Assembly (NCBI GenBank): GCA_014218215.1
Contig: CP043652.1
Span: forward strand, 3,844,001 to 3,908,000
DNA length: 64,000 bases
Reading direction: 5' to 3'
DNA from: Geodermatophilaceae bacterium NBWT11
GTDB taxonomy: Bacteria > Actinomycetota > Actinomycetes > Mycobacteriales > Geodermatophilaceae
A program made the position numbers and the translations under genes. A model generated the notes under the pieces. The model was given only the letters and a program-made list of their open reading frames with translations, searched no databases and had not been told where the DNA came from. This document shows, piece after piece, positions 63,552 to 64,000 of this stretch; within the stretch, counting starts at the first letter, position 1, and every line of letters starts with the position of its first letter.

Positions 63552-64000
63552 CGAGCATCACCTCTCGTCGGTCACCGAAGATGCCCTGGGGTCGGAACAC
63601 CAACAGCAGCATGAGCCCGATGCCGACCAGGACGAAGCGGATCTGCGCGACGTCGGTGGAGGACAGCAGGGTGTCGGGGATGATCCCGTTGCTGATCAGC
63701 GAGCGCAGGCCGGTGTCGGCGAACTGCAGGATGAACAGCAGGATGATCGACCCCACGACGGGGCCCAGCACGCGGGCCGCGCCACCCAGGATGAGGGCGG
63801 CGTAGGCCAGGAACGTGTTGGCGTTCTGGTACTGGTCGGGGATCGCGGAGCCGGTGCCGACGGCGTAGACCATGCCGCCGAGTGCACCGAAGACCGCACC
63901 GAGCACGAGCGCCTGCATCTTGTAGCTGTAGACGTTCTTGCCCAGGGCGCGGACGGCGTCCTCGTCCTCGCGGATGGCCTTCAGCACGCGGCCCCAGGGG
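63541..64000 (-). CDS. livM: Branched-chain amino-acid ABC transporter permease, C-terminal part (runs off window)
   Basis: The last 153 codons of a LivM-type permease. PWGRVLKAIREDEDAVRALGKN is the cytoplasmic EAA-like coupling block of LivM proteins; about four helices follow, ending in VLVGIGLMLLLVFRPQGIFGDRR, the usual LivM end. The 5' part lies beyond 64000, where livH and a binding-protein gene would be expected. Overlaps livG by 11 nt. Confidence 0.92.
   Translation of the reverse strand, partial: PWGRVLKAIREDEDAVRALGKNVYSYKMQALVLGAVFGALGGMVYAVGTGSAIPDQYQNANTFLAYAALILGGAARVLGPVVGSIILLFILQFADTGLRSLISNGIIPDTLLSSTDVAQIRFVLVGIGLMLLLVFRPQGIFGDRREVMLDAR

Noticed and set aside
1-64000. Mobile elements, prophage or CRISPR array
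   Set aside because: No transposase, integrase, phage gene or spaced direct-repeat array is visible, and gene order is mostly the conserved actinobacterial one.

Overview
The window is a very GC-rich bacterial chromosome segment with short intergenic gaps, frequent GTG starts and ATGA/GTGA start-stop overlaps. Gene order, a PriA-type HisA, a mycothiol-type DinB-fold protein and many leaderless promoters point to Actinomycetota. The order ileS, lspA, rluD, dnaE, his genes, trp genes, lgt, pyk, tesB, tRNA, ANTAR regulator parallels the Mycobacterium tuberculosis order from about Rv1536 to Rv1626 as I recall it. A Geodermatophilaceae-like host is possible but is only a guess. I see no insertion sequence, prophage, CRISPR array or rRNA.

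Layout. 1-9536: ileS (partial), a CPA1 antiporter, a divergent pair of SAM methyltransferases with a PhyH dioxygenase, mqo, lspA, a pseudouridine synthase, a CPBP protease and a GNAT. 9745-14842: dnaE, a membrane protein and a LON-domain protein. 14945-24736: histidine genes hisD-C-B, a 57-residue membrane protein, hisH, then priA-ridA-hisF, interrupted by an M28 peptidase, a membrane-anchored molybdopterin enzyme and a nitroreductase. 24747-33413: a DinB-fold protein, a heterodimeric ABC exporter, small membrane proteins, a cupin, a flavoprotein and a diguanylate cyclase. 33484-40060: hisI-trpE-membrane protein, a 13-codon upstream ORF, trpC, trpB-trpA-lgt. 40360-48982: gltB-gltD, pyk, tesB. 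48971-52881: a PLP decarboxylase directly downstream of a tRNA, an ANTAR response regulator and a binding-protein gene whose two halves are in swapped order. 52953-59155: an aerobic benzoate (box) operon. 59289-61601: a GNAT, a PaaX-type regulator and two small genes. 61672-64000: livF-livG-livM (partial) of a branched-chain amino-acid-type importer.

How the parts work together. The his and trp genes form a supercluster. No trpF is present, and PriA probably supplies it. The box operon should activate benzoate, epoxidise benzoyl-CoA and open the ring. A separate 7Fe ferredoxin and a flavoprotein reductase seem to replace the fused reductase BoxA. lspA and lgt serve lipoprotein processing, for example of the lipoprotein at 51541.

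The most unusual observations are the circularly permuted LivK-type binding protein (51541-52881), the split-BoxA benzoate operon with an operator-like site at its promoter, a histamine-methyltransferase-like/PhyH module (2187-4956), a class-I-shaped tRNA with anticodon CAA that abuts a decarboxylase gene, and at least fifteen starts that look leaderless. In two of these the stop codon of the gene before is also the -10 box.
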